From: a virus
Virus record (IMG/VR): IMGVR_UViG_3300034812_000383
Coordinates: 1 to 22,144 of that record
Strand: one strand, 5' to 3'
Length of the DNA stretch: 22,144 nucleotides
The position numbers were made by a program, and so were the translations under genes. This document shows positions 6,199 to 12,754 of the stretch, one piece after another; the stretch's first letter is position 1, and each line of letters opens with the position of its first letter. A model generated the notes under the pieces. The model made no database searches. It saw only the letters and a list, made by a program, of their open reading frames with translations, and was not told the origin of the DNA.

Positions 6199-7262
6199 AA
6201 GTAGGTATTATTGGTCTGGGTCGCATGGGTGAGGGTATGTCTCGCCGCATGATGAAAGCAGACATCGAAGTTCACGGTTATAGGAGAAACTATGCTAAAG
6301 CTCAAGAACAATTTGAAAAGGGTTATATCAGTGGATGTACCACTTCTATTGAAACTCTTGTTCAAGTAGTAAAATTTAAGGAGGTTATCTACGGAGAAAA
6401 ATCTGGAGAAACAATCCACACAGAACAACCAGGTGTTTTCATGATGGTTGTCCCAGCAGAACTTGTACAGGAGACTTTAGATGAGCTACTACAGTTTTGT
6501 AGCGAGGGAGATATTATTATTGATCATGGCAATAGCAATTTTAAAGACAGTCGGAAGAGAGCCGAGTACTGTGCAAAATTGGGCATCGCATATCTTGACT
6601 GTGGCACTAGTGGTGGTGTCTATGGTTTGGATCGTGGATACTGTCTTATGGTTGGTGGCGGAGGTACTGCAGTCGATGCTTGCCGCTCAATCTTTGATGC
6701 ACTCTCTCCAGGCATCAATGCTGCACCAAGAACAGGTGACAAAGATTATGTGTGGTATCCAGAAGAATATGGATGGATGCACTGTGGTGGACCAGGTGCG
6801 GGTCATTTTGTAAAGATGGTCCACAACGGTATTGAATATGGTATCATGCAAGCATATGCAGAAGGTTTTAATATTCTTCATGAGGCAAATGCAGGAAGAG
6901 CTTATGTTGCTGAAGGTGATGCCGAAGTGGCTCCCATGGAACACCCCGAAGATTATTGTTACGATATTGATGTATCTAAGGTTGCTGAGTTATGGCGTAG
7001 GGGTTCTGTTGTTGGTAGCTGGTTACTTGACCTTACCGCTGATGTTTTACGGAGCGATCGAGAGCTTAGCAAGTTCGATGGGGGAGTATCAGATAGTGGT
7101 GAGGGTCGTTGGACTGTTCACGCTGCTGTGGATCTCGGTGTTCCAGCCCCTGTTATTTCTTCTGCTCTCTATGAACGTTTCGGATCTAGGAGATTAGGGA
7201 AATTTGCAAACAAAATTTTGAACGGAATGCGTGCTATGTTTGGTGGTCATGACGTTCGCTGA
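6195..7262 (+). CDS. gnd: 6-phosphogluconate dehydrogenase, decarboxylating
   Basis: Converts 6-phosphogluconate and NADP+ to ribulose 5-phosphate, CO2 and NADPH in the oxidative pentose phosphate pathway. The N-terminal Rossmann fold has GLGRMG (residues 8-13). The substrate motif DCGTSGG spans 135-141, and the catalytic Lys and following HNGIEY lie at K207 and 210-215. At 355 residues it is the short bacterial type rather than the 470-residue form. It starts by ATGA overlap with the small membrane gene, and its last codons overlap a 43-residue gene in another frame. Together with zwf and talC it makes a phage pentose phosphate set, expected to supply NADPH and pentose for nucleotide synthesis. 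Confidence 0.95.
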   Translation: MKVGIIGLGRMGEGMSRRMMKADIEVHGYRRNYAKAQEQFEKGYISGCTTSIETLVQVVKFKEVIYGEKSGETIHTEQPGVFMMVVPAELVQETLDELLQFCSEGDIIIDHGNSNFKDSRKRAEYCAKLGIAYLDCGTSGGVYGLDRGYCLMVGGGGTAVDACRSIFDALSPGINAAPRTGDKDYVWYPEEYGWMHCGGPGAGHFVKMVHNGIEYGIMQAYAEGFNILHEANAGRAYVAEGDAEVAPMEHPEDYCYDIDVSKVAELWRRGSVVGSWLLDLTADVLRSDRELSKFDGGVSDSGEGRWTVHAAVDLGVPAPVISSALYERFGSRRLGKFANKILNGMRAMFGGHDVR

Positions 7263-7380
7263 TGTCCTTCTTTGGGGAGCAATACCGTTTGTACTTTCCA
7301 CAGTATATTTCGGGTTACGAAAAGGTGAAAATGTCTACTATGAATCGGAGGATTATGACGGAAATGGAACTGCCCATTAG
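7249..7380 (+). CDS. Hidden 43-residue membrane protein spanning the gnd/zwf junction
   Basis: A 43-residue protein from ATG 7249 to TAG 7380, in a different frame from both gnd (overlap 14 bases) and the zwf start region. It begins MTFADVLLWGAIPFVLSTVY, a single membrane span at residues 5-22, then GLRKGENVYYESEDYDGNGTAH, a basic patch followed by an acidic tail. The clean topology and composition argue for a real gene. Its presence also shows that the first 31 codons of the open zwf frame are probably not translated. It resembles single-span accessory subunits of thylakoid complexes in size and layout, but I cannot identify it. Confidence 0.7.
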   Translation: MTFADVLLWGAIPFVLSTVYFGLRKGENVYYESEDYDGNGTAH

Positions 7381-8704
7381 TAAACGTATAGTTATTTTTG
7401 GTGCTACTGGAGATCTATGCAGGAGAAAATTAATTCCAGCACTATATCAATTATGGTGTAAACATCTACTACCACAAAGTCTTTTAATTGTAGGTGCTTC
7501 TAGAAGAGAAATTGAAAGACAAACCTGGATAGATTCATTAGGAGAATATGCAGAGGAGTTTACACACTGGTTAGACTTTGTGTCTTGTGATTTATCTTGT
7601 CCAGAAAGTCTAATGAAACTGCATGATAAAAGTGCAGATACAACTTATTTTTTATCAGTTCCGCCTAATACATATGCGGATGCAATTACTAATCTTAAAT
7701 TAGCAGGATTCTTAGATGACCCAGAAAGATCGCGTGTTGTTATTGAAAAACCCTTTGGGTACGATCTTAAATCTGCTGATCATCTACAGCATGTGGTGGA
7801 GCGAAATCTACGCGAGAAACAAGTCTATCGCATTGATCATTATCTCGGTAAAGATACTGTTAATAATATCCTTACCACCCGTTTTAGCAATACTTTACTG
7901 GAACCACTTTGGAACCGGCAGTACATAGATGAGGTTCAGATCTTCGCTACCGAAACTATAGGGTGTGAAGGTCGTTCACAATACTATGATGGTTCGGGTG
8001 TCGTTAGAGACATGTTACAGAACCATATGCTACAGGTTCTTGCATTGATTGCTATGGAAGCGCCATGTAGGATGAATGCTACAGAGATTCGTAGAGAAAA
8101 AACAAAAGTTCTTGCTGCAACTAGATTAGGACACAAAGTAGTTTTTGGACAATATGACACATACAAATCTGAGGAAGGTGTTGATCCTGACAGTCACACT
8201 GCTACCTATATTGCTGGTGACTTATATATCGATAACTGGCGTTGGGAGGGAGTTCCTTTTCACTTTATGAGTGGAAAGAAAATGCCTTATCAATGTGTTG
8301 AGGTAGTTATTAAACTTAAAGCACCACCACAACAATTGTTTGATGGTCATGAATATAATGACCGTATTGTAATGAGATTACAACCACATCCACACTTTGA
8401 TATTAGAATTAATATGAAAGCACCTGGATTTAAAAATGATGTTGAGACTGCAACTCTCACTCATCGATATCCAGATTGGTTAGGTGTCGATGGTTATGAA
8501 AAACTTCTATATGATGCTCTTTATAATGACCAGTCACACTTTGTTCATTCAGAAGAAGTTCTAGAATCTTGGAGGATTGTCGATGATTTACTTTGCACTG
8601 GGGATAATTGCCCCATACGTACTACTCCTTATGTCTATCGTCCTGGTTCCTGGGGACCATGGCACAAAACTCAAACAATAACCGATTGGGATTTTCCAGC
8701 ATGA
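7355..8704 (+). CDS. zwf: Glucose-6-phosphate 1-dehydrogenase
   Basis: Oxidises glucose 6-phosphate to 6-phosphogluconolactone with NADP+, the entry step of the pentose phosphate route that gnd continues. The coenzyme motif GATGDL is at residues 16-21, EKPFG at 131-135, and the active-site signature RIDHYLGKD at 159-167. Length is 449 residues, slightly short of typical bacterial enzymes. The frame is open back to 7262, but that stretch overlaps the 43-residue membrane protein in another frame. GGAGG at 7347-7351 points to ATG 7355 (3 bases away) or ATG 7364 (12 bases away); neither spacing is ideal. Its stop overlaps the next tiny gene as ATGA. Confidence 0.95.
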   Translation: MTEMELPISKRIVIFGATGDLCRRKLIPALYQLWCKHLLPQSLLIVGASRREIERQTWIDSLGEYAEEFTHWLDFVSCDLSCPESLMKLHDKSADTTYFLSVPPNTYADAITNLKLAGFLDDPERSRVVIEKPFGYDLKSADHLQHVVERNLREKQVYRIDHYLGKDTVNNILTTRFSNTLLEPLWNRQYIDEVQIFATETIGCEGRSQYYDGSGVVRDMLQNHMLQVLALIAMEAPCRMNATEIRREKTKVLAATRLGHKVVFGQYDTYKSEEGVDPDSHTATYIAGDLYIDNWRWEGVPFHFMSGKKMPYQCVEVVIKLKAPPQQLFDGHEYNDRIVMRLQPHPHFDIRINMKAPGFKNDVETATLTHRYPDWLGVDGYEKLLYDALYNDQSHFVHSEEVLESWRIVDDLLCTGDNCPIRTTPYVYRPGSWGPWHKTQTITDWDFPA

Positions 8705-8784
8705 GTTCTTTATTTGTATTCACATTTATATTACTCCTCGTCTCGGTGATGGAGTACACATGGCCTATTAAAAACAGAAGGTAG
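8701..8784 (+). CDS. 27-residue single-span membrane peptide
   Basis: ATG 8701 overlaps the zwf stop (ATGA). The 27-residue product is almost wholly one membrane span (SSLFVFTFILLLVSVMEY) with a short basic end KNRR. This is the size of the smallest photosystem and cytochrome subunits, but no match is recognised. Position and overlap are the main support. Confidence 0.5.
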   Translation: MSSLFVFTFILLLVSVMEYTWPIKNRR

Positions 8785-8786
8785 TA

Positions 8787-8945
8787 ATGCATTTCATTCA
8801 ACTATTTGTTCGACATACCATGGAGAATCCATATTCTCTAGGACTGCTGTCTTTACTACTAATTGTAGTTCCTATTATAGGAATGGACTTAGTTCATAAA
8901 TACGGCTGGGAGCATTGGGAACCTTTTACGAGGAAACATGAATGA
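8787..8945 (+). CDS. 52-residue single-span membrane protein
   Basis: From ATG 8787 to TGA 8945. A polar N-terminus MHFIQLFVRHTMENPYS, one hydrophobic span (about 18-35, LGLLSLLLIVVPIIGMDL) and a Trp/His-rich end (YGWEHWEPFTRKHE). It begins two bases after the preceding stop and its own stop overlaps the next start (ATGA). The Trp/His tail could lie at a membrane face or bind a cofactor; that is only a suggestion. Confidence 0.65.
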   Translation: MHFIQLFVRHTMENPYSLGLLSLLLIVVPIIGMDLVHKYGWEHWEPFTRKHE

Positions 8946-9151
8946 ATCCAATAATTTTAATTGGTTGTTTATCGCCGATAGTTATAATTTTTATTGTGAT
9001 GAAGATTGCTGTTTGGATGTCTGCTGTAAATACTGAGGCGGATTATGTCAGAAAAGAACCTTTACGAAAACGAGGACCCTACGTGGCAAATCCATATGCA
9101 GATGTTGACGAAGAGGAAGAAGAATATGGAGATCGCACAGATTATAGATGA
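8942..9151 (+). CDS. 69-residue membrane protein with acidic tail
   Basis: An N-terminal span (residues 3-27, PIILIGCLSPIVIIFIVMK), then a basic stretch KEPLRKRGPYVANPY and an acidic end DEEEEEYGDRTDYR. Membrane anchor followed by a charged cytoplasmic or stromal tail. Part of the ATGA-linked chain after zwf. No family recognised. Confidence 0.7.
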   Translation: MNPIILIGCLSPIVIIFIVMKIAVWMSAVNTEADYVRKEPLRKRGPYVANPYADVDEEEEEYGDRTDYR

Positions 9152-9275
9152 GGTTTTGTATAAATATTATACAATTGAAAATGGAAAACCTGTACCCGAT
9201 TGGAAAGTGTGTAGGAATCCAGATTGGTGGAAAGAGTACCTAATCAGTCTAGGAATAGACCCTAAGAATCCATGA
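9126..9275 (+). CDS. Small soluble protein
   Basis: A 49-residue protein MEIAQIIDEVLYKYYTIENG... ending GIDPKNP, with several Trp (PDWKVCRNPDWWKEYL). I prefer ATG 9126, which follows GAGGAAGAAG, and note that the frame is open to ATG 9045, which would add MSEKNLYENEDPTWQ and overlap the previous gene by 107 bases. Its stop overlaps the next ATG. Function unknown. Confidence 0.6.
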   Translation: MEIAQIIDEVLYKYYTIENGKPVPDWKVCRNPDWWKEYLISLGIDPKNP

Positions 9276-9466
9276 CAGAAGATGGCGAATCGCCGAAAGA
9301 CTACACATATAATTTTACAATAGAGGATGTACATCTTCTATATACCTGTGTCGCTAACAGATTAGAGACATGGGCTGGTGGACATCCAACAGAACAAGAA
9401 CATTTAATTCATTTAAAAAACGAACTATATAAAGGTGTATTAGATTTTAAATTTAATCATCTATGA
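9272..9466 (+). CDS. Small conserved-looking soluble protein
   Basis: A 64-residue protein with an acidic start (MTEDGESPKDYTYNFTIED) and a helical remainder (VHLLYTCVANRLETW, LIHLKNELYKGVLDF). ATGA overlaps at both ends. No motif identifies a function. Confidence 0.7.
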   Translation: MTEDGESPKDYTYNFTIEDVHLLYTCVANRLETWAGGHPTEQEHLIHLKNELYKGVLDFKFNHL

Positions 9467-9669
9467 ATTTATTATTGCGTCCTTTAGAAAACGCGAATGA
9501 TCCTGTATGGAGTGTAATAATTTTACTTATTATTCTTTTGATGGGAGTGACATATTACATCGTATATATAATGCGTATGGCTTTTAAAGAATTGGAAAAT
9601 GACGGATCAGATCAACACCAAAGACGCGAGTCAGGACCAAGCGATAGCCCTCCTGACACACAGGATTGA
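9463..9669 (+). CDS. Small single-span membrane protein
   Basis: A 68-residue protein with one hydrophobic span (about 16-38, VWSVIILLIILLMGVTYYIV) and a polar, disordered tail rich in Ser, Asp, Gln and Pro. The last 71 bases overlap the next gene in another frame, and the disordered tail is exactly that overlap. ATGA start. Unknown function. Confidence 0.65.
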   Translation: MNLLLRPLENANDPVWSVIILLIILLMGVTYYIVYIMRMAFKELENDGSDQHQRRESGPSDSPPDTQD

Positions 9670-9871
9670 AGATATCGAAAAAATGGCTGAAGAACTCCGT
9701 GATCGTGTTCGTAAATTAGAACGCTGGGTCTGGGGTGCTGGTGCCGTCATCACTGCCGCCATTACATTAATAGGAATAGTTACTGCAGCTGATGCAGAGG
9801 AGATCAATTATGGGCGCAATGGTTCCACCGAGTCGGAAATCGTGTTACAATTTCCGAGTGGTAGAGATTAA
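9599..9871 (+). CDS. Coiled-coil plus membrane-span protein, XhlA-like layout
   Basis: A 90-residue protein. Residues about 12-42 are an amphipathic coiled coil (IEDIEKMAEELRDRVRKLE), then W-containing WVWGAGAVITAAITLIGIVTA (43-63) as a membrane span, then a polar tail. Coiled coil followed directly by a C-terminal span is the layout of the haemolysin XhlA family and similar phage membrane proteins found near lysis genes. I see the layout only, not a proven match. It overlaps the preceding gene by 71 bases and the nuclease by 62. Confidence 0.68.
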   Translation: MTDQINTKDASQDQAIALLTHRIEDIEKMAEELRDRVRKLERWVWGAGAVITAAITLIGIVTAADAEEINYGRNGSTESEIVLQFPSGRD

Positions 9872-10271
9872 TCGAGTTCTTGATGGAGACACTATTGATG
9901 TCACTATTGACCTCGGATTTGATCTTTATAAAAAGGAAAGAGTACGAGTTGCTGGGGTTGATACTCCAGAAAAAAGAACTAAAAATCTAGAGGAAAAAGC
10001 TCTTGGAATCGACGCAACCAACTGGCTCAAAGAGAAACTGGAGGGTGCTATCTCTGGTGACGATGAGTTGTCTGTTAGGACTGAACTTGTTGGTGGCGTG
10101 GGGAAATATGGCCGTCTTCTTGGGTGGTTATACATTGGGGATGCAGAGTTGTCCCTCAATGAACAAATGATCACCGAAGGATATGCTCACGCATATGATG
10201 GTGGCACAAAAGATATGAATCTTGAAAAATTACGTGAAATCCGCCGTGCTCATGGCACGTTAGTAGAATGA
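9810..10271 (+). CDS. Staphylococcal-type (thermonuclease) nuclease
   Basis: A 153-residue SNase-fold protein. Counterparts of the S. aureus active-site residues are all present with matching spacing: D27 in DGDT, R46, D51 and E54 in RVAGVDTPE, and R102 in YGRLLGW. It should be a calcium-dependent endonuclease acting on DNA or RNA, useful for host nucleic acid breakdown. There is no signal peptide, so it should act in the cytoplasm. I chose ATG 9810 because GAGGAG lies 7 bases before it; the frame is open to 9792. It overlaps the coiled-coil gene and is followed by an ATGA-linked gene. Confidence 0.88.
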   Translation: MGAMVPPSRKSCYNFRVVEINRVLDGDTIDVTIDLGFDLYKKERVRVAGVDTPEKRTKNLEEKALGIDATNWLKEKLEGAISGDDELSVRTELVGGVGKYGRLLGWLYIGDAELSLNEQMITEGYAHAYDGGTKDMNLEKLREIRRAHGTLVE

Positions 10272-10468
10272 AACAACGAATGATAAAAGCTCTTAAAGCA
10301 AACGCTTTGGGACAAATCGAAAAACATAAAGTAAACATTGAAATCTATATGCATAATGCTGTAGGTATTGGTGAACATTCAGATGTTATGGCTGCGGTAG
10401 AATCTGAGATTGATAAAATATCTCATTTTCATGACCAACTAGAGGTAATTGAAAAGTATTTGGAGTGA
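10268..10468 (+). CDS. Conserved small helical protein
   Basis: A 66-residue soluble, mostly helical protein, beginning with basic residues (KQRMIKALKANALGQIEKHK), with a central VGIGEHSD and an acidic C-terminal helix. The pattern is familiar to me from many T4-like cyanophage genomes, always unnamed. ATGA overlap with the nuclease gene; last gene of the chain before petE. Confidence 0.75.
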   Translation: MKQRMIKALKANALGQIEKHKVNIEIYMHNAVGIGEHSDVMAAVESEIDKISHFHDQLEVIEKYLE

Positions 10469-10482
10469 TAGTGATACATAAT

Positions 10483-10498
10483 GTAGTTGCACAACTAC
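10483..10498. repeat. Inverted repeat just upstream of petE
   Basis: GTAGTTG/CAACTAC, a 7-bp inverted repeat around a 2-base centre, ending 4 bases before the petE ATG. It sits where a ribosome site would be, and no other such site is visible. It may be an operator or a hairpin hiding the start. Confidence 0.4.
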
Positions 10499-10502
10499 TC
10501 AC

Positions 10503-10826
10503 ATGAAGTTCTTTTTTGCACTACTCGCTACACTTTTTCTTGCTGCTCCAGCGTGGGCAGTTGACGTTACAATGGGATCAAATGGCAATTTAGTATTTGA
10601 ACCAAATGACATTACAATCTCGGCTGGAGAAACTGTTCATTTCGTTAATGGTATGCTCCCACCCCACAATATCATTGTGGAAGGACGTGCTGATTTATCA
10701 AGAGAAGCATTGATGTTTTCTCCTGGAGAATCACAAGACATTAAATTTGCAGATGCAGGAGATTACGATTTCTTCTGTGGACCACACCAGGGTGCAGGCA
10801 TGGTAGGGACGGTACATGTAGAATGA
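10503..10826 (+). CDS. petE: Plastocyanin
   Basis: A small blue copper protein that carries electrons from cytochrome b6f to photosystem I or a terminal oxidase in the thylakoid lumen. The signal peptide is residues 1-19 (FFALLATLFLAAPAWA). The copper ligands are H55 (in PPHN), C92, H95 and M100 (FFCGPHQGAGM). 107 residues including the signal, normal for the family. The stop overlaps the PTOX start as ATGA, so the two electron-transport genes are translated together. An inverted repeat covers the bases just before the start. Confidence 0.95.
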   Translation: MKFFFALLATLFLAAPAWAVDVTMGSNGNLVFEPNDITISAGETVHFVNGMLPPHNIIVEGRADLSREALMFSPGESQDIKFADAGDYDFFCGPHQGAGMVGTVHVE

Positions 10827-11341
10827 AACAAATCAACATTGTTGTTTTAAACTTCACTGTTGCAATACTTGATTTCTTATATCAAGGAAGAGATTATCCA
10901 CGATTCTGGGTGCTTGAAACTATTGCTAGAGCACCCTACTTCGCTTTCTTGAGTGTATTGCATTTCAGAGAAAGTTTAGGATTGAGAGGTCCAGAACACA
11001 TTTACTTGATGAAGGAACACTTCTATCAATCAATAAATGAAACTGAGCACCTAGAATATATGGAAAGTAGAAATGGTAATCGTTATTGGATTGATCGTTT
11101 TATCGCCAAACACCTTGTTCTTATCTATTACTGGATTAATGTAGTATATTATTTAATATTACCTCGCTATGCATATCACCTTTCATATGAAGTAGAAGTT
11201 CATGCATCATTAACATATGCAAAGTATCTTTCTACACATAGTGGTGGTGATGACTTTGACAAAATTACAGAAATTATGAATGATGAGGTACAACATTTTC
11301 AAGAGCTGAAAGACGCTATGGAAATGCTAGCAATCTCTTGA
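10823..11341 (+). CDS. PTOX: Plastoquinol terminal oxidase (PTOX, alternative oxidase family)
   Basis: A di-iron oxidase that passes electrons from plastoquinol to oxygen, relieving over-reduction of the photosynthetic chain. The four expected helical motifs are present in order: LETIARAPYF (E32), NETEHL (E73, H76), the E-rich YEVEVHA (about 123-127) and DEVQHF (E155, H158). 172 residues is short compared with plant PTOX, as expected for cyanobacterial and phage forms. It is coupled to petE. Its TGA stop is part of the -35 box of the next promoter. Confidence 0.9.
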   Translation: MKQINIVVLNFTVAILDFLYQGRDYPRFWVLETIARAPYFAFLSVLHFRESLGLRGPEHIYLMKEHFYQSINETEHLEYMESRNGNRYWIDRFIAKHLVLIYYWINVVYYLILPRYAYHLSYEVEVHASLTYAKYLSTHSGGDDFDKITEIMNDEVQHFQELKDAMEMLAIS

Positions 11342-11366
11342 CATTCCGCCCCAGACCTCCTATAAT
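11338..11366 (+). promoter_or_regulatory. Consensus sigma70 promoter for the tRNA-Ser unit
   Basis: TTGACA (11338-11343), 17-base spacer, TATAAT (11361-11366): a perfect match to the bacterial consensus, 18 bases before the mature tRNA-Ser. The -35 box overlaps the PTOX stop codon. Confidence 0.9.
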
Positions 11367-11383
11367 ATGGAGGTCCACCCATT

Positions 11384-11468
11384 GGAAAGGTGGTCGAGTG
11401 GTTTATGGCACTGGTCTTGAAAACCAGCGATGTGAAAGCATCCGTGGGTTCAAATCCCACCCTTTCCG
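11384..11468 (+). tRNA. tRNA-Ser (UGA)
   Basis: Acceptor GGAAAGG/CCTTTCC with discriminator G, anticodon stem CTGGT/ACCAG with loop CTTGAAA (anticodon TGA), a long variable arm as expected for serine, and T arm GTGGG-TTCAAAT-CCCAC. CCA is not encoded. Confidence 0.95.
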
Positions 11469-11488
11469 TGTCCTTCGACTGATTTCAA

Positions 11489-11659
11489 ATGAAAATCAAT
11501 CTATGGTATTCTCAATCTCAACGTCAGTGGAGATGGTCATTATGTGACGACAGTGACGCTATGAGACAAGAATCTGGTCAACGACCATTCCTTCGAGATG
11601 CTATGAACGACGTTGCAGATACTGTAGAATATATGCTACAGTGTAAACAACCCGAATGA
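11489..11659 (+). CDS. Small Trp/Gln-rich conserved-looking protein
   Basis: A 56-residue protein starting MKINLWYSQSQRQWRWSL and continuing through QESGQRPFLRDAMNDVA to a helical end ending CKQPE. It lies between tRNA-Ser and the lysozyme-like gene and is likely co-transcribed with the tRNA. The pattern RQWRW...RQESGQR is familiar from cyanophage unnamed proteins. A small hairpin (AACCC/GGGTT) overlaps its stop. Confidence 0.7.
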   Translation: MKINLWYSQSQRQWRWSLCDDSDAMRQESGQRPFLRDAMNDVADTVEYMLQCKQPE

Positions 11660-11687
11660 AGGGTTCCTCTTTGAGGATACAAATTTT

Positions 11688-12284
11688 ATGAGGATTATGA
11701 TTAAATCAATTATTGGAATGAGCATTCTTGCTGCATCAGTTGCGATTACGCCCAATGCAGACAAGCATGTTTCGTCATCATCACAATCAGAACCAATTGA
11801 AATTCCACAGGTTGCATATAAGCCTGTTTGGACGTGTCCTGATTGCACACCAGAAGAAAAATATGTTCTTGAACAACTTCAAGAACATACACGTATTACG
11901 GATAGAAATGCCCTGGCGACAATTTTGGGAAATATTAAACAGGAAAGTCTTTTCATTCCCAACATATGCGAGGGAGGGGCTAGAGTTTCTTACAACAATT
12001 GCCATAGTGGTGGTTATGGGCTTATTCAGTGGACCTCAGTAGGACGCTATAATAATCTCGGTAAGTTCTGTGTTAAGTACAACTGCGATCCGAGTAGTCT
12101 TGAGGGACAAACTCGTTACATGATCAATGAAAATATTTTTCAACGTTATCTTCCAGAGTTTGAAGGTAATGGAAAAACAGTTAGACAGTATATGGTTCCT
12201 GCTTATTATTGGTTAGGGTGGGGTATTAAAGGAAACAGAGAAATTTACTCGTATGACTACACAAAAAAATTGGTGTTGACATGA
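11688..12284 (+). CDS. Exported lysozyme-like protein (phage tail-lysozyme type)
   Basis: A 198-residue protein with an N-terminal hydrophobic signal (about 5-20) and a lysozyme-like domain from about 65 to 195. The likely catalytic Glu is E86 in NIKQES, followed by the substrate-cleft motif GGYGLIQWTSVGRY (108-121) and SLEGQTRYM. This pattern matches the 'phage tail lysozyme' family, which cleaves peptidoglycan. A signal peptide suggests export to the periplasm without a holin, or release after signal cleavage. Cys pairs (C50/C53, others later) may form disulfides. GAGG lies about 10 bases before ATG 11688. Alternative: a virion-associated lysozyme. Confidence 0.82.
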   Translation: MRIMIKSIIGMSILAASVAITPNADKHVSSSSQSEPIEIPQVAYKPVWTCPDCTPEEKYVLEQLQEHTRITDRNALATILGNIKQESLFIPNICEGGARVSYNNCHSGGYGLIQWTSVGRYNNLGKFCVKYNCDPSSLEGQTRYMINENIFQRYLPEFEGNGKTVRQYMVPAYYWLGWGIKGNREIYSYDYTKKLVLT

Positions 12285-12304
12285 TTAACGACTGGCGTTA
12301 TAGT
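12276..12304 (+). promoter_or_regulatory. Sigma70-type promoter at lysozyme gene end
   Basis: TTGACA (12276-12281), 17-base spacer, TATAGT (12299-12304). It overlaps the last codons of the lysozyme-like gene and the start of the next, so it would mainly serve the gene at 12490 and tRNA-Arg downstream. Confidence 0.5.
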
Positions 12305-12493
12305 GATCAAAAAATGAAAACAAGACAGCAAGCTTATTCTATTCTTCTTGCTCGCTATGGGTCACAATTAAACCCAGATGGTAGTCCCATATATAATATG
12401 AAGTCAATCACAGAGTGTGCTCATGATTGGGTTTCACAAGGAAATGTTAGATGCGATGGTATTGTAAAATACTTTGAAGCTTATTACACATGA
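12281..12493 (+). CDS. Small hypothetical protein
   Basis: A 70-residue soluble protein. The N-terminal half is basic and helical (KMKTRQQAYSILLARYG); the second half contains ITECAHDWVSQGNVRCDGIV with two Cys. ATGA overlaps at both ends link it with the lysozyme-like gene and the next gene. Partner or inhibitor of the lysozyme is possible from position only. Confidence 0.72.
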   Translation: MINDWRYSDQKMKTRQQAYSILLARYGSQLNPDGSPIYNMKSITECAHDWVSQGNVRCDGIVKYFEAYYT

Positions 12494-12690
12494 CAAATTC
12501 TTCTAAATGGGAATTTGGTGGTCTTGACAGACACCCTGTTAATGTGTTAAGGTTAATCAGTGAACTTGAGGGGTCTTCACAACTCCTCAAGTACATGGGT
12601 TTCAAAGAAGACATGGAAACCATCAATGAGATAAAGAAAAGGTATTACAAACTTTACTTTAAACTCAACAAAGAACTTAAGACTCAGTAG
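12490..12690 (+). CDS. Small hypothetical protein ending inside tRNA-Arg
   Basis: A 66-residue helical, basic protein (EFGGLDRHPVNVLRL, then EIKKRYYKLYFKLNKELK). ATGA overlap with the previous gene. Its last three codons and stop TAG lie in the first ten bases of tRNA-Arg, so tRNA processing must cut the mRNA. Confidence 0.7.
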   Translation: MTNSSKWEFGGLDRHPVNVLRLISELEGSSQLLKYMGFKEDMETINEIKKRYYKLYFKLNKELKTQ

Positions 12691-12754
12691 CTCAGCTGGA
12701 TAGAGCAACTGCCTTCTAAGCAGTCGGTCGTAGGTTCAAATCCTACCTGAGTCG
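12681..12754 (+). tRNA. tRNA-Arg (UCU)
   Basis: Acceptor GACTCAG/CTGAGTC with discriminator G, anticodon stem ACTGC/GCAGT with loop CTTCTAA (anticodon TCT), T arm GTAGG-TTCAAAT-CCTAC. The 5' end overlaps the upstream gene's stop. Confidence 0.95.

Noticed and set aside
7262-7354. Upstream 31 codons of the zwf open frame
   Set aside because: The stretch overlaps a convincing membrane protein gene in another frame, and G6PD normally begins close before the GATGDL motif.
6195-8704. CP12 gene expected near pentose phosphate genes
   Set aside because: No frame here or elsewhere in the window has the CP12 cysteine pattern; it may lie outside.
9159-9166. TATAAATA late promoter match
   Set aside because: It lies inside a coding frame (codons for Leu-Tyr-Lys-Tyr) more than 100 bases from the next start, with no supporting context.
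11338-11547. 69-residue open frame covering tRNA-Ser
   Set aside because: It is mostly tRNA sequence read as codons.
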